Shown here in pieces: positions 1 to 9,254 of a stretch of 64,000 bases of DNA. The stretch's first letter is position 1. Each line of letters begins with the position of its first letter. The DNA is taken from contig JARWSJ010000001.1 of NCBI GenBank assembly GCA_029906195.1, positions 1,302,001 through 1,366,000 of the forward strand, given 5' to 3'. The notes beneath the pieces are model-generated. The model saw only the letters and a list, made by a program, of their open reading frames with translations, had not been told where the DNA came from and did no database searches. The translations under genes were made by a program, and so were the position numbers. This DNA comes from Chitinophagaceae bacterium 26-R-25 (lineage in GTDB: Bacteria > Bacteroidota > Bacteroidia > Chitinophagales > Chitinophagaceae).

Positions 1-151
1 TTCCGAACTTTCGATTTCCAAAAATACTGTCAAGGAACATCTTGTCCGCTCCAAAGAATCAATCCTTTCTTACGTACATCAGCAGAGTCCGCAAAATCAA
101 AAAATCACCGCGTTGGCACTTGTTTTCGTTTTTGAAAACTGTTTTTTTTAA
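1..151 (+). CDS. ECF RNA polymerase sigma factor, C-terminal fragment
   Basis: This is an open frame (codons starting at base 2) running in from the left edge and ending at TAA 149-151. The visible residues begin SELSISKNTVKEHLVRS, the recognition helix-turn-helix of sigma region 4, which contacts the -35/-33 promoter element. The same pattern (ISPNTVKRHIS) closes the complete sigma factor near 48.9 kb. The last ~20 residues form a short hydrophobic tail. A FecR gene follows 60 bp downstream, the usual sigma/anti-sigma arrangement, so this sigma probably activates the downstream SusC/SusD operon. The N-terminal part lies outside the window. Confidence 0.85.
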   Translation, partial: SELSISKNTVKEHLVRSKESILSYVHQQSPQNQKITALALVFVFENCFF

Positions 152-211
152 AAAAAGTTCCAACAGAACCACCCTTTTTCACAATGCCGGTGTTTTTAGA
201 AAAATTTTATT

Positions 212-1420
212 TTGGAAAATATCAACACCAGGCTTGAGGAGTTATTCAGCAAAACGCAATGGACAACCGAAGAGTGTGAGTGGTTTCTGGAATTGCTCCG
301 GCTTAAATCGCCTGCTGAGCTTCAACAATATTTCCAGGAAGATTATTTATCCAGTCTTTTCAAAGAACAGCCTGCAGATATTCACCATGCCGAAACATTA
401 TTGCAGCAAATTCATCAGAAAGCCGGCATTCAACCTCAGCAAGCACCGGTCGTGCAAATAACATCCCGCAAAAACTGGTGGAGGGTAGCGGCAGCAGCTA
501 TAGGCATTATTGCCATTGTTGGCGTGGGTTACCTATTCATACCAAAAAATAATAAACAAGAAGCGCAATCCATTGGAAGGAATCATCGTCCTGCAAACGA
601 CGTAAGTGCACCAACTAGCAGTCGGGCAATGATCACCCTGGCCAATGGCGACAAAGTATTTTTAGACAGCATCAACAAAGGACAACTGGCGCAAGAGGAT
701 GATGTAAAGCTTGTGAAACTCGCAACAGGCGAAGTCATTTACAAGGCCGGGAACGGTGAAGCTTTAAAAGAAACCCGTTACAATACCCTGTCTAATCCAA
801 AGGGAAGCAAAGTGGCTACCATCGTACTTTCCGACGGGACCCGTGCATGGCTCAATGCCGGATCCTCACTTACTTATCCTGTGAGCTTTATTGATAATGA
901 CAGAAAGGTTTCCGTGTCAGGTGAAGTATATTTTGAAGTTACTTCCTTGTTGGCCGAAGGGAAAAAAAGACCATTCATTGTACAGACCAATCACACTACT
1001 ATTGAAGTGCTCGGTACTCACTTTAATGTAAACAGCTACGAGGATGAACCGGAAGCAAAAATAACATTGCTGGAAGGCTCTGTACGTATTCGCAGGAACA
1101 GCGAAACCAAATTATTGAAGCCGGGTGAGCAAGCACAGGTATCGTCCATTATAAAAGTGGTGGATGACATCAACGAAGAAGAAGTTATGGCCTGGAAGAA
1201 CGGCTTTTTCCAGTTTGCAGGCGCCGATGTGGAGGAGGTTATGCGCCAGTTGGCCCGCTGGTACGACGTGGAAATTGTTTATGAAGGAAAACCGGCAGAA
1301 CAACATTTCCGTGGAGGAATTCCAAGAGATGTGGAGGTGTCCAAAGTGTTTGAAATGCTTGAAACAACAGGGGCTGTGCGGTTTCGCATAGAGGGTAAAC
1401 GAATCATCGTAAGGCCCTGA
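212..1420 (+). CDS. FecR-family anti-sigma factor
   Basis: An inner-membrane anti-sigma regulator of 402 residues that relays substrate occupancy of the STN-type receptor to the ECF sigma factor. A short cytoplasmic N-terminal region is followed by one transmembrane helix at about residues 88-112 (WWRVAAAAIGIIAIVGVGY). The periplasmic FecR domain follows (LSDGTRAWLNAGSSLTYP, then FEVTS, LGTHFNVN and LLEGSVRI). A C-terminal DUF4974-like domain ends the protein (MAWKNGFFQFAGADVEEVM, RWYDVEIVY). The start is a TTG at 212. A stop lies in frame at 197-199 and no ATG lies between, so TTG is the only reasonable start of a full-length protein. It resembles the FecR at 49171 closely in layout. Confidence 0.92.
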   Translation: MENINTRLEELFSKTQWTTEECEWFLELLRLKSPAELQQYFQEDYLSSLFKEQPADIHHAETLLQQIHQKAGIQPQQAPVVQITSRKNWWRVAAAAIGIIAIVGVGYLFIPKNNKQEAQSIGRNHRPANDVSAPTSSRAMITLANGDKVFLDSINKGQLAQEDDVKLVKLATGEVIYKAGNGEALKETRYNTLSNPKGSKVATIVLSDGTRAWLNAGSSLTYPVSFIDNDRKVSVSGEVYFEVTSLLAEGKKRPFIVQTNHTTIEVLGTHFNVNSYEDEPEAKITLLEGSVRIRRNSETKLLKPGEQAQVSSIIKVVDDINEEEVMAWKNGFFQFAGADVEEVMRQLARWYDVEIVYEGKPAEQHFRGGIPRDVEVSKVFEMLETTGAVRFRIEGKRIIVRP

Positions 1421-1456
1421 GAAAATTTGAATTAATGACGATCCAATAAAAAACAA

Positions 1457-1563
1457 GACCCCGCGGGGGCGGGGTCCTGCAAATAGTCTGGATCAATTAA
1501 TTATACAGGTCTCGCTAAAGACTGCTTTTTATTCAACCAAACCTGTTCCGGGGTAACCGGAAC
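1457..1563 (+). promoter_or_regulatory. Structured leader between FecR and SusC
   Basis: The 154-bp FecR-SusC gap holds two perfect inverted repeats. The first is GACCCCGC (1457-1464) pairing with GCGGGGTC (1469-1476), preceded by an A-rich tract and not followed by T residues. It is therefore not a standard terminator for the + strand. The second is GTTCCGG (1545-1551) pairing with CCGGAAC (1557-1563), 11 bp before the SusC ATG. Between them is the block AAGACTGCTTTTTATTCAAC (from 1518), which recurs before the SusC at 50573. A role in attenuation, RNA stability or translation control is inferred, not shown. Confidence 0.55.
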
Positions 1564-1574
1564 GAAACAAAGTT

Positions 1575-4500
1575 ATGCATTTAACGATTGATTATGCTCC
1601 TGCATTAAAGGAGATTTTATCCAAAACACTGCGGATCATGAAACTGATTGCCATCTTCTTAACTTCATTCTGCCTCACAGCCGGCGCTGCCGGTTATTCT
1701 CAGCGGGTAACTCTTTCGGAAAGAAATGCCCGGCTGGAGAAACTGTTTAGAGAAATCAAAAAGCAAACCGGTTATGAATTTCTTTATACAGACGAAATGA
1801 TGGAACAGGCCGGAAAGGTGACCATTAAATTGAAAGATGCAGGCCTGACTGATGCATTGAACACCTGTTTCAAAAACCAGCCACTGAGTTATGACATTGT
1901 TGAAAAAACAGTGGTGGTGAAACCCCGGCCGGTTACCATTTCCGATATGGAAAAAATAGCGGTGCCGCCTGTAAAAGTAATCGGTACAATAACCGATGAA
2001 AATGGCAAGCCACTATCAAAAGCATCCGTAAAAATTAAAGGAACAGATAGGGGCACCGCGACCGATGATCTTGGAAATTTTTCTCTCGAAATTCCAGACA
2101 ACGGAGCTGTGCTCGTTATTTCATTTGTAGGATATGAATCGGTGGAAACCCGTGTTACCGGTAAATCTGCAGTGACTGTATCACTCAAGCTGCTGGATAA
2201 CAAGACAGAGGAAATCGTGGTAGTAGGATACGGAACGCAAAAGCGAAAAGAAGTATCAGGAGCCGTTGCTTCAGTAAAAGTGAATGAGTTAAGCGTCAAC
2301 GCATCTAACAACCTGACATCTGCATTGCAGGGCCGCGTAGCCGGCGTATCGGTAGAGTCAAACGGAGGCGCCCCGGGAGCCGGTCTGTCCATTACCATCA
2401 GGGGATCGGGTACATTGGGAAACAACAATCCACTGGTAGTTATAGACGGAATTCCTTTCGGAAGTCTTGACGGGCTAAACCCTTCGGACATCCAGAGTAT
2501 TGATATTCTTAAAGACGCTTCTGCGGCAAATATTTACGGGGCGAGGGCTGCCGGTGGAGTAATAATGGTGACCACTAAAACAGGACGAAAAAATACAACG
2601 CCCAGAATCCAATTCAATGGTGTGTATGGACGAAACAGCATCCCTAAAAGAATTCCAGTATTGAACAGTGACCAGGTCGTTAAAATATTCAATGATAACG
2701 GTGGGGCATACCCGCCCGCTAACGGCGTGAACACTAACTGGCAGAATGAAATATTTACCACTGCGCCAACTTACAAAGCGAATATCGATTTGACAGGAGG
2801 CTCCGAACATTTCTTGTATAGCTTGTCCGGCAGTTACATAAAACAGAACGGCGCTGTTATCTGCTCAAATAATGAAAATGCCAATTTCCGCATTAAATCT
2901 GTTTATGAAAAAGGACGCGTGAAAGTTGGAGAAACATTTATATATAGCAGAATAGGAGGCAGGGACTATGCGGGTGGCAGTGCTGACCAGACACATAGCA
3001 CGATCATTACATCACTGATCGCTTCTCCTACCGTTCCTGTTTACGATCCCACAAATACCAATGGTGGCTGGGGTATGCGCCCGCCGGCATTGAAAAACCT
3101 GACAAATATTGTAGCCTTCCTGAATTCAACGAATAATCATAGCAGTAATGCCAATGTTATTCTTGACGCGTTTACCGAAATCAGGCTCGTTGATCAGTTG
3201 AAGTACCGTTTAAATGTTGGCTATTCTTCTAACAGGAGTTACCAAAACAACTATCAATTCCCATACTCCGATGGCAGTACGACCATCAAGAATCCGCAGA
3301 CTGGCATGGGGTCTTATTTGACCACTCAATGGCTGGTAGAAAATATTCTTAGCTATGATAAAACTTTCGGTGTACACCATTTGTCAGCAATGGCAGGTTA
3401 CTCTGCACAAAAGGATAGTTCAAGTGGTTTTGGTGTTAGTGCGTATTATCCGGCTTTAGGTTTGTACGGAATATCAGCTGCTACTTCGTGGGACAAGCCT
3501 TATGGTTCCACCAGTTCCAGCACCAGAACTTCACAATTCGGAAGGGTTACTTACGCTTATGATAATCGCTATTCAGTATATGCATCAATACGCCAGGATG
3601 CTTCCTCTATTTTTGATCCTGCTTACAATAAAGGACTGTTTTATGGAATCTCTGCTGCATGGGATGTAAACAATGAAGCATTCTTTAAACATTCATCACT
3701 GGCAAACGTCATTGATTTCCTAAAAATTCGCGGAGGCGTTGGTACACTTGGAAACGATCGCATTTCATTGTACACCACCCAGGCACTTTTGACCAGCAAT
3801 TTGAATTTCGTTACAGATGGGGGAATGGTGATAGGAAATATTCCAAGCGGTGCACAATCACCTAAAGACCTTACCTGGGAAAAATCAAATACAACAAACA
3901 TTGGGTTTGATGCCAACCTGTTAAATAGCAGACTGAGCATCGTTTTTGATTGGTTCAAAAAGAGATCAGAAGGCGTATTGCTAAGCGTGCCTATTCCTTT
4001 AAGTACAGGTGTTAATGGTGCGCCGCCTGTAAATGCCGGCAATATCGACAACAGTGGTATTGAGCTAAGCATCAATTACGGCGAGCGAAAAAAAGATTGG
4101 TCTTACAACATCGGTTGGAATATGTCTGCCATGAAAAATAAGATGGTGGCAGTAACTATTGGTAGCGGTAACCAGCAATTTGGCGATATACAACGCGGTA
4201 TCGTTGGATCTCCGCTGGGCAGCTTTTTCCTGATCAAAAACCTGGGTACTTTCAAAACACAAAAGGAAGTGGATTCATATGTTGACCTGCATGGCAACAA
4301 GATACAACCGAATGCGCAACCAGGTGATCTCAAGTTTGAAGATTACAACAAAGACGGTATCATTGACAACAACGACCAGCAGTATGTTGGCTCACCGATT
4401 CCTACTTTTGAAACAGGACTTAGTGGAAACGCATCCTGGAAAAATTTTGACATCAATGTATTGTTGCAGGGAGTCTTTGGCAACAAAATATACAACGGGC

Positions 4501-4904
4501 CTCGTTACTGGATGGAAAAAATGAATGAGTACACAAACTTTTCCAGCAACGCTTTGGATGCGTGGTCTGCCACCAACAGCAATTCCAACTTTCCTCGCTT
4601 TATATTGGCTGACCCGAACCTGAACGCAAGGCAGAACAGTGACAGGTGGCTTGAAAACGGCTCCTATATTCGCTTAAAACGCCTTGAGCTTGGTTACACT
4701 TTGCCGGTTGATTTTACTAAAAATAAAATGGGTATAGAACGCGCAAGATTCTATTTGTCTGCAGAAAACCTGTTTACCATAACAAAATACAGTGGCTTCA
4801 ATCCTGATCTCGGCAATGGTGGCAATCCGCTTGGCAGGGGAAATGACTGGGGTGGTTATCCCATTCAAAGGGCTATCATGGCAGGACTCACCGTATCGTT
4901 TTAA
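1575..4904 (+). CDS. SusC/RagA TonB-dependent receptor with STN domain
   Basis: Outer-membrane TonB-dependent transporter of 1109 residues, the pore partner of the SusD that follows. An N-terminal extension of ~20 residues precedes the signal peptide (MKLIAIFLTSFCLTAGAAGY, about 22-43). Then come an STN signalling domain (about 47-116), a carboxypeptidase-regulatory-like beta-sandwich (about 134-205) and the plug, which opens with VVVGYGTQKRKEVSGAV and includes NPLVVIDGIPF and SIDILKDASAANIYGARAAGG. The 22-strand barrel fills the rest. The STN domain fits control by the upstream sigma/FecR pair. The start at 1575 follows AACAAAGTT, the same context as at 50573. The substrate cannot be read from the sequence. 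Confidence 0.95.
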   Translation: MHLTIDYAPALKEILSKTLRIMKLIAIFLTSFCLTAGAAGYSQRVTLSERNARLEKLFREIKKQTGYEFLYTDEMMEQAGKVTIKLKDAGLTDALNTCFKNQPLSYDIVEKTVVVKPRPVTISDMEKIAVPPVKVIGTITDENGKPLSKASVKIKGTDRGTATDDLGNFSLEIPDNGAVLVISFVGYESVETRVTGKSAVTVSLKLLDNKTEEIVVVGYGTQKRKEVSGAVASVKVNELSVNASNNLTSALQGRVAGVSVESNGGAPGAGLSITIRGSGTLGNNNPLVVIDGIPFGSLDGLNPSDIQSIDILKDASAANIYGARAAGGVIMVTTKTGRKNTTPRIQFNGVYGRNSIPKRIPVLNSDQVVKIFNDNGGAYPPANGVNTNWQNEIFTTAPTYKANIDLTGGSEHFLYSLSGSYIKQNGAVICSNNENANFRIKSVYEKGRVKVGETFIYSRIGGRDYAGGSADQTHSTIITSLIASPTVPVYDPTNTNGGWGMRPPALKNLTNIVAFLNSTNNHSSNANVILDAFTEIRLVDQLKYRLNVGYSSNRSYQNNYQFPYSDGSTTIKNPQTGMGSYLTTQWLVENILSYDKTFGVHHLSAMAGYSAQKDSSSGFGVSAYYPALGLYGISAATSWDKPYGSTSSSTRTSQFGRVTYAYDNRYSVYASIRQDASSIFDPAYNKGLFYGISAAWDVNNEAFFKHSSLANVIDFLKIRGGVGTLGNDRISLYTTQALLTSNLNFVTDGGMVIGNIPSGAQSPKDLTWEKSNTTNIGFDANLLNSRLSIVFDWFKKRSEGVLLSVPIPLSTGVNGAPPVNAGNIDNSGIELSINYGERKKDWSYNIGWNMSAMKNKMVAVTIGSGNQQFGDIQRGIVGSPLGSFFLIKNLGTFKTQKEVDSYVDLHGNKIQPNAQPGDLKFEDYNKDGIIDNNDQQYVGSPIPTFETGLSGNASWKNFDINVLLQGVFGNKIYNGPRYWMEKMNEYTNFSSNALDAWSATNSNSNFPRFILADPNLNARQNSDRWLENGSYIRLKRLELGYTLPVDFTKNKMGIERARFYLSAENLFTITKYSGFNPDLGNGGNPLGRGNDWGGYPIQRAIMAGLTVSF

Positions 4905-4931
4905 ATATTTAACATCATTAAACTTCACATA

Positions 4932-6566
4932 ATGAACAAGATTTTTAAACTGTCATTTATTGCTGTCGCGATAATTGCAGTCGTTGTAATAGGATGCAAA
5001 AAAAGTTTTTTGGAAACCAGCAACCCAAACCAGCTTACCGAAGATAATTTTTGGAAAACGGAAGCTGACATAAAATCTGCAGTTGCTTCGGTTTACAGTC
5101 CAATGCGTTTACCGCTGAGTGGCTATTGGGGCGCTTTCAGAGGATACCAGGACATCAATGCGTTGGGAGACGATGTGCTTACCATTCCAGGCGGAGAGCC
5201 CTCAACAATCCAGGTCGCTAATTTCATTAATGACGCAAAAAACGGAGATACGCAAGACATATTTGCCAAATTATATAGTTGTATTTACCGCAGTAATTTG
5301 GTTATTGAGAATGCTGCAAAAGCAAATTTAGATGCAACGTTAACGAAGAGCTACGTTGCGGAAGCGAAATTTTTGCGCGGGTTGAGTTATTTCATTTTGG
5401 CATCCAATTATGGCGACGTGCCTCTTAAAACAAGTGTTGCCCAGTCTTCCAGTGATGCGTTTGTTCCCAGTTCGCCCGTTGCTGATATTTACCAGCAGGC
5501 AATAAAAGATTTTTCAGAGTCAGTGGCAGACTTGCCAGTTACCAGACCAGCAGGAGACAAAGGCAGGGTTACACGCGGAGCAGCCATTGCATTTCTCGGC
5601 AAATCTTACTTGTATATCAAAGATTACGCAAATGCAGAAACCACGTTGGCAAGGCTTCTCACTGCACCATTTGATTACGATCTTATCGGCAACTATGAAG
5701 ATAATTTTACCGACAAAAATGAATTCAACAAAGAATCCGTTTTAGAATGGGTATATGGGCCTTTTAATAGCCAGTATAGTCCCTGGAACGAAGAAAGCGG
5801 TGGTAACGCGATGTACAACTATCGCCCGCAACTTACCGGCAGCCCTGCCAGCGGTGGATGGTTTAAGTATATTCCGTCACAGTTTGTGGTAAAGGAATTC
5901 AAGAAAGAACCAAGACCTGCAGGTTCCGATACAAAGTTTGATAAGCGAATGTATGCATCGCTGATGTGGAAGTATTCTGATTTTGGTGAGGCCAATACAA
6001 CCTGGTACGATAATCAGACATTTGATGATCTGTGGTCTGCAGCATCCACCAGCATTGATAGATTCGAACCGATATATAAGACGTTTCCCGAAGGTAAGTT
6101 TCTAAATAAAAAATTCACCACTGCATGGCGCAACGCGAATGACGGTGACAATTATTGGGCTGCAGCTCCATCTACAGCTAATGTGGAGGTAATGCGTTTT
6201 GCTGAAGTGCTTTTGCTTCATGCTGAGGCTGCATTATTGAACAACCATCCGGCCGAGGCATTAAAAGGAATCAACAGAATAAGAGTAAGAGCAGGTTTGC
6301 TAGTTAAAACAGCCGCAGACTTTCCCACTACAGCGGACATGATGGCGGAAATCCAACACCAGAAACTACTTGAAATGTATTTCGAACAGAACAGGTGGAA
6401 CGATCTAAAAAGATGGTATCCTGACGCCACTGCATTGAAAACTTACATGTCTGCAAACCTTAAGCAGGGCGCTCAAAGAATTGAAAACAAGCATTACATT
6501 TTCCCTATACCCGCGGCGGAATTACAAACGAATAATAAACTTAGCCAAAACTCCTTATGGAAATAG
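4932..6566 (+). CDS. SusD/RagB-family outer-membrane lipoprotein
   Basis: Surface substrate-binding lid for the SusC just upstream (27-bp gap), 544 residues. The signal peptide ends at a lipobox (VVVIGCKKSF; Cys at about residue 22), and the Lys-rich residues after Cys match the usual SusD export signal. The N-terminal region (NQLTEDNFWKTEADIKSAVASVY) and the TPR-like helices (YVAEAKFLRGLSYFILASNYGDVPL) are typical. The C-terminal SusD motif is present (HAEAALLNN, INRIRVRAGL, LLEMYFEQNRWNDLKRW). It overlaps the next gene by 10 bp, indicating one transcript. Confidence 0.94.
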   Translation: MNKIFKLSFIAVAIIAVVVIGCKKSFLETSNPNQLTEDNFWKTEADIKSAVASVYSPMRLPLSGYWGAFRGYQDINALGDDVLTIPGGEPSTIQVANFINDAKNGDTQDIFAKLYSCIYRSNLVIENAAKANLDATLTKSYVAEAKFLRGLSYFILASNYGDVPLKTSVAQSSSDAFVPSSPVADIYQQAIKDFSESVADLPVTRPAGDKGRVTRGAAIAFLGKSYLYIKDYANAETTLARLLTAPFDYDLIGNYEDNFTDKNEFNKESVLEWVYGPFNSQYSPWNEESGGNAMYNYRPQLTGSPASGGWFKYIPSQFVVKEFKKEPRPAGSDTKFDKRMYASLMWKYSDFGEANTTWYDNQTFDDLWSAASTSIDRFEPIYKTFPEGKFLNKKFTTAWRNANDGDNYWAAAPSTANVEVMRFAEVLLLHAEAALLNNHPAEALKGINRIRVRAGLLVKTAADFPTTADMMAEIQHQKLLEMYFEQNRWNDLKRWYPDATALKTYMSANLKQGAQRIENKHYIFPIPAAELQTNNKLSQNSLWK

Positions 6567-7975
6567 TGAAGAAAACTTTCTTCCGGTTACTGCAGGTTCT
6601 GCCTGCAGTAACTTTTTTTCTTGTTGTAGCGCTGACCGGTTGCGAGCCGGGTTGTGGAGTCGAACTTACTTCGGTTACTGAAAAGCCGCCGACTGGTAAT
6701 GTATTGGCGCAAAAAATCGATGTTGCTTGTAAAGAAAAAGCAGATCTTTTTATCCGTTACTGGGAAAAAGGAAATCAAACAAAAGTTTTTACTACACCTG
6801 TTTCTCCAGGCAAAAAAGAACATGTTTTTTCTTTGTTGTATCTCAGGCCTGGCAAGACATACGAATATGAAATTGTAGCACAGAACGGCAACTGCGAAAG
6901 CAGCATAAGTGCGGTGAGATCATTCACCACAAAAGATATGCCCTTGAGCCTGCAGGAAATGGTAATGCCCGGCGAAATACAGGACACATTACCGGAGCGG
7001 TTCCTAAAAGGATTTTCGCTTATTGCTCGCCGTGACCTTCCGGGGCAAGTGTATATTGTTGATGCCCGTGGCAATATTGTTTGGTACCACACTATCAGAG
7101 ATGCGGGCTTTAAAGTAGCGCATTACACAAAACAATCAACCATTTTATCCATCGTCGCTCCTTTGTCTTATCCTACAAGTTATGGCGATGAAATTCTGGA
7201 GATTTCCCTTACCGGGGATACAATATTTCATTTAAAAAAAGGCGAAAAAGGATTCGATAAAACCATTCACCACGAAGTATTCTATAATGATGCGCATCAG
7301 TTGGTTACCCTGACACTTGAAAAAAAAATATTTGATCTAAGCCGCGTCGGTGGCGCAAAAGCGGATACCGTTACTGGGGATGGGATTGTGATACTGGACA
7401 ATAAGGGGAATAAAATCTGGAGTTGGTCAGTGTTTGATGTGATCGACCCCGCTGCCGATCCGGATATTCTGAAGTACAAGGCCGACTGGCTTCATGCCAA
7501 CGGATTGAGTGTGGACACTGACGGTAACTATCTGTTGTCATTCTACCAATCGGGGCAGGTATGGAAAATCGATGCAAGAAGTGGGAAGCTGATGTGGAAA
7601 ATCGGTCGAGGAGGTGATTTCAGTTTTCTTAAAGCTGAGACAGCGTTTTACGAATCGCACGCCGTACACCGCACCGCAAACGGCGAATTGATGTTGTTTG
7701 AAAATGGTACCAATAAAAAGCGTTCAAGGGTGTTGGCTTATACCTTAGACGAATCCGGTCATAAAGCACATGCAGACCTGGCTATCGAGTTACCTCTGAA
7801 TCTATACAGTGAAAGAATGGGCAGCGCTTACTATGTGGACGATACAAGTATTCTGGTTTGCAGTTCACAGGCCCATTCTGTTTCACTGCTGGACAAGACA
7901 GGTAAAAATTTATGGAACGTCATGACCGGTTTTATCCCGTACCGGGCAGAGTTTATAGATAGCCTGCCCTTATAA
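6557..7975 (+). CDS. Arylsulfotransferase (ASST)-like lipoprotein
   Basis: A 472-residue predicted lipoprotein (signal peptide ending VVALTGCEPGC). It begins with a fibronectin-like segment (about 35-125; LRPGKTYEYEIVAQNG, then VRSFTT). A beta-propeller of the arylsulfotransferase family follows, recognised from IVWYHTIRDAG, TIHHEVFYND, DWLHANGLSVDTDGNYLLSF, WKIDARSGKLMWKIGRGGDF and SHAVHRTANGELMLFENG. The His in DWLHAN (about residue 312) lies where PAPS-independent ASST enzymes place their catalytic His; that family moves sulfate between phenolic compounds. The substrate and actual activity are inferred. The start overlaps the SusD stop (ATG at 6557, SusD stop at 6566), which suggests translational coupling. 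A non-enzymatic binding propeller is the main alternative. Confidence 0.75.
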   Translation: MEIVKKTFFRLLQVLPAVTFFLVVALTGCEPGCGVELTSVTEKPPTGNVLAQKIDVACKEKADLFIRYWEKGNQTKVFTTPVSPGKKEHVFSLLYLRPGKTYEYEIVAQNGNCESSISAVRSFTTKDMPLSLQEMVMPGEIQDTLPERFLKGFSLIARRDLPGQVYIVDARGNIVWYHTIRDAGFKVAHYTKQSTILSIVAPLSYPTSYGDEILEISLTGDTIFHLKKGEKGFDKTIHHEVFYNDAHQLVTLTLEKKIFDLSRVGGAKADTVTGDGIVILDNKGNKIWSWSVFDVIDPAADPDILKYKADWLHANGLSVDTDGNYLLSFYQSGQVWKIDARSGKLMWKIGRGGDFSFLKAETAFYESHAVHRTANGELMLFENGTNKKRSRVLAYTLDESGHKAHADLAIELPLNLYSERMGSAYYVDDTSILVCSSQAHSVSLLDKTGKNLWNVMTGFIPYRAEFIDSLPL

Positions 7976-7994
7976 CCGTAAATAAAAAACAAGT

Positions 7995-8996
7995 ATGAAA
8001 TCATTTTATGTTATAGTCGGTTGCTTGCTGTTTGCCGTTATTGGAATGAACATCATTTCCTGTAATAACAGCGAAGCAGGAATCGGGATCGACGAATCTG
8101 CGCCTAAAAACATTGCCAACTTGTTCTATCTCGATTCAACCAAAATTCCCGAGGGAAAATACGGCGATGCGATCAGGTATGGAAGAAGCTTGATGCTGCA
8201 TACTTCTCAATTAATTGGCCCTGATGGCACCAACGGCCATTACACCAACAATAAAATGAACTGTACCAACTGCCACCAGGATGGCGGTACAAAGCCTTAT
8301 TCTTTGAACCTGCAAACAAGTTTCAGAAGGTATCCTGAATACCGTGCAAGGGAAGGTAAAGTTTTGACACTGGCAGAGCGCATCAACAATTGCATTATGC
8401 ATCCACACCTTGGTAAGCCTTTACCATTGGATAGTAAAGAAATGATTGCATTTATGTCTTACTTGAAATGGATCAGCGATTCTTCCCACGTAGCAATGAA
8501 TACACCCGGCGTGAAAAATGAAGATATTATCCTTCCGGAGGCCGCGGCGTCTTCGACCAGGGGTGGGCAACTATACTATGCTCATTGCGCAAGGTGTCAT
8601 GGTCAAAACGGGGAAGGAGTGATGCGCGCCGATAATGTGGACTACATTTATCCGCCACTATGGGGGCTTAAATCTTACCAACCCGGTTCAAGCATGCACC
8701 GCGTGATTAAAATGGCACAATGGCTTGTGGCCAACATGCCGCATGATTCCGCAACACATCTTAAACCTGTACTCACATCTTCGCAAGCACTGGATATCGC
8801 GGCTTTTGTAAATGACGACGCTATTCATCAACGTCCAAAAGTCGAAGAGTTTCAATATCCAAATTATGAGGAAAAAGCCATTGATTATGATAGAGGCCCA
8901 TTTGCTGATACATTTTCAACCTTCCAGCATAAATATGGCCCTTATCCGCCCATTATAAAATATTGGAAGGCGAGGGGGAAAAATGTGTCGTATTAA
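7995..8996 (+). CDS. TsdA-like dihaem cytochrome c lipoprotein
   Basis: A 333-residue c-type cytochrome with two haem sites, CTNCH (Cys90/Cys93/His94) and CARCH (Cys198/Cys201/His202). The signal peptide ends in a lipobox-like IISC (Cys23). The first domain reads like the thiosulfate dehydrogenase TsdA family: YGRSLMLHTSQLIGPDG, the haem site followed by an RRYPEYRAREGKVLTLAERI segment, then INNC and GKPLPLDSKEM. Cys133 (in INNC) is at about the spacing at which TsdA proteins carry a Cys haem ligand. The second domain is an ordinary cytochrome c with a downstream HxP-type region (VANMPHDS). Thiosulfate dehydrogenase or tetrathionate reductase activity is inferred. It is the last gene of the operon, 19 bp after the ASST-like gene. 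Confidence 0.8.
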   Translation: MKSFYVIVGCLLFAVIGMNIISCNNSEAGIGIDESAPKNIANLFYLDSTKIPEGKYGDAIRYGRSLMLHTSQLIGPDGTNGHYTNNKMNCTNCHQDGGTKPYSLNLQTSFRRYPEYRAREGKVLTLAERINNCIMHPHLGKPLPLDSKEMIAFMSYLKWISDSSHVAMNTPGVKNEDIILPEAAASSTRGGQLYYAHCARCHGQNGEGVMRADNVDYIYPPLWGLKSYQPGSSMHRVIKMAQWLVANMPHDSATHLKPVLTSSQALDIAAFVNDDAIHQRPKVEEFQYPNYEEKAIDYDRGPFADTFSTFQHKYGPYPPIIKYWKARGKNVSY

Positions 8997-9201
8997 TTCA
9001 TGCGTTTTTGGTCAGACGTTTTAAAAGGTAGATACTATTATAAGTTTTTGATATAAGTACCTCGATCGTACTCTTTCAAGGTCCCTTTTGTTCACAGCCC
9101 ATTGAAGTAGCAGTTTGGGCATAGTCGATTGTAAGGGGAGTTTGTCATTTTGGTTTTGCGGCTTTTTTATATCGCTGATGATGCACATCAACAGGATTGG
9201 C

Positions 9202-9209
9202 TACTTTTG
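9202..9209 (+). promoter_or_regulatory. Bacteroidota -7 promoter box
   Basis: TACTTTTG matches the TAnnTTTG -7 consensus of Bacteroidota. It lies 46 bp before the ATG at 9255 and downstream of an in-frame TTG at 9150, so it favours 9255 as the true start. No clear -33 TTG at the usual spacing was found. The rest of 8997-9254 shows no coding pattern. Confidence 0.4.
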
Positions 9210-9254
9210 CAGCCGCCGCAACCCTATTTGGCAAACCCCCTTTTTGAAAATGTA

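Noticed and set aside
42-461. A 139-aa frame overlapping the sigma/FecR junction
   Set aside because: It overlaps the start of FecR in another frame and has no recognisable domain; the sigma and FecR frames explain the sequence.
8997-9254. tRNA or small-RNA gene in the longer gaps
   Set aside because: No cloverleaf or conserved RNA pattern was recognised here or in the other long gaps (45149-45555, 58025-58498); a covariance scan would be needed to exclude weak cases.
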